This document shows positions 47,994 to 48,045 of a stretch of DNA of 48,045 nucleotides, in pieces (the stretch's first letter is position 1; each line of letters opens with the position of its first letter). The notes beneath the pieces were generated by a model. It saw nothing but the letters and a program-made list of their open reading frames with translations, did no database searches and was not told the DNA's origin. The position numbers and the translations under genes are program-made. Source of the stretch: Conexivisphaera sp049976725 (lineage in GTDB: Archaea > Thermoproteota > Nitrososphaeria > Conexivisphaerales > Conexivisphaeraceae). The stretch lies in contig JBMFHR010000007.1 of the NCBI GenBank assembly GCA_049976725.1, positions 1 through 48,045 on the forward strand. The letters are read 5' to 3'.

Positions 47994-48045
47994 CTAGACC
48001 GTGGTGAACCCCGGCGGCACGCCCACCTGGATCTGAGCCGCATTC
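47994..48045 (-). CDS. C-terminal end of a gene cut by the window edge
   Basis: The minus strand reads NAAQIQVGVPPGFTTV and then a TAG at 47994-47996. The composition looks like a genuine protein C-terminus, perhaps of a secreted or surface protein, but 16 residues are too few to identify it. Confidence 0.35.
   Translation of the reverse strand, partial: NAAQIQVGVPPGFTTV

Noticed and set aside
1..48045. tRNA, rRNA or CRISPR loci
   Set aside because: I looked in the gene-free gaps for T-loop-like sequences and regularly spaced repeats and saw none. A covariance scan would be needed to exclude intron-containing or split tRNAs.

Overview
The window reads as a compact, GC-rich chromosome piece from a thermophilic archaeon, most likely of the Thermoproteota. 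Three things point there. An 11-subunit complex I lacks the NADH module. Archaeal-type genes are present: diphthamide amidation, QueC, an archaeal phosphoglycolate phosphatase, an MTH1187-type thiamine-binding protein and a NEW3/CARDB-type surface protein with an ABC exporter. The promoters are also archaeal: nearly every first-in-operon gene has a TATA-like box 26 to 30 nt before a GTG, TTG or ATG, which implies leaderless mRNAs, while genes inside operons use Shine-Dalgarno sequences or overlap as TGATG/ATGA. I cannot name the species. No rRNA, tRNA or CRISPR array is visible.

Layout. 0.2-4.4 kb: a HAD hydrolase, then (minus strand) a surface protein/ATPase/permease ABC exporter. 4.4-5.8 kb: a DtxR-family regulator translationally coupled to a membrane metal-transporter-like gene that carries a +1 frameshift. 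6-8.3 kb: an FAD oxidase with an atypical epimerase. 8.6-14 kb: dph6-like, MBL hydrolase, an orphan solute-binding protein, a Rieske protein, a SpoIIM-like membrane protein and a CDF transporter fused to a NifX-like domain. 14.1-24.4 kb: the nuo operon, transcribed A-B-C-D-H-I-J-K-M-L-N. 24.6-31 kb: FdhE-like, Nramp-related, FAH-family, CBS, a frameshifted MFS pseudogene, a radical SAM protein and a flavin reductase. 31-37.6 kb: double hot-dog thioesterase, M50 protease, QueC, iron-type alcohol dehydrogenase, a QueT/YhhQ-type transporter, and an hsp20/small protein/ABC1-kinase operon. 38.1-40.7 kb: a tandem MoaC-like protein, an MTH1187-family protein, two paralogous DUF5320-like small proteins and a phosphoglycolate phosphatase. 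40.7-44.5 kb: a probable proline-oxidation operon with a glycosyltransferase. 44.6-48 kb: an MgtC/DUF4010 membrane protein, and a B12-type radical SAM protein coupled to a small protein.

Most notable. A near-identical palindrome (TTATGTGCAATTGCACATAA and TTTTGTGCAATTACACAAAA) sits in the promoters of the CDF-NifX fusion (14.05 kb) and of the DUF5320 pair (39.87 kb), 25.8 kb apart. DUF5320 and NifX-type proteins are known neighbours in other genomes, so this looks like one small metal/cluster regulon. The 277-residue protein at 38.1 kb appears to be two fused, degenerate MoaC domains, in which each half keeps a different subset of the catalytic positions. Metal handling is a recurrent theme (DtxR-like regulator, its exporter, Nramp-related, CDF, MgtC-like), and both the regulator and the Nramp protein have altered metal-ligand motifs.
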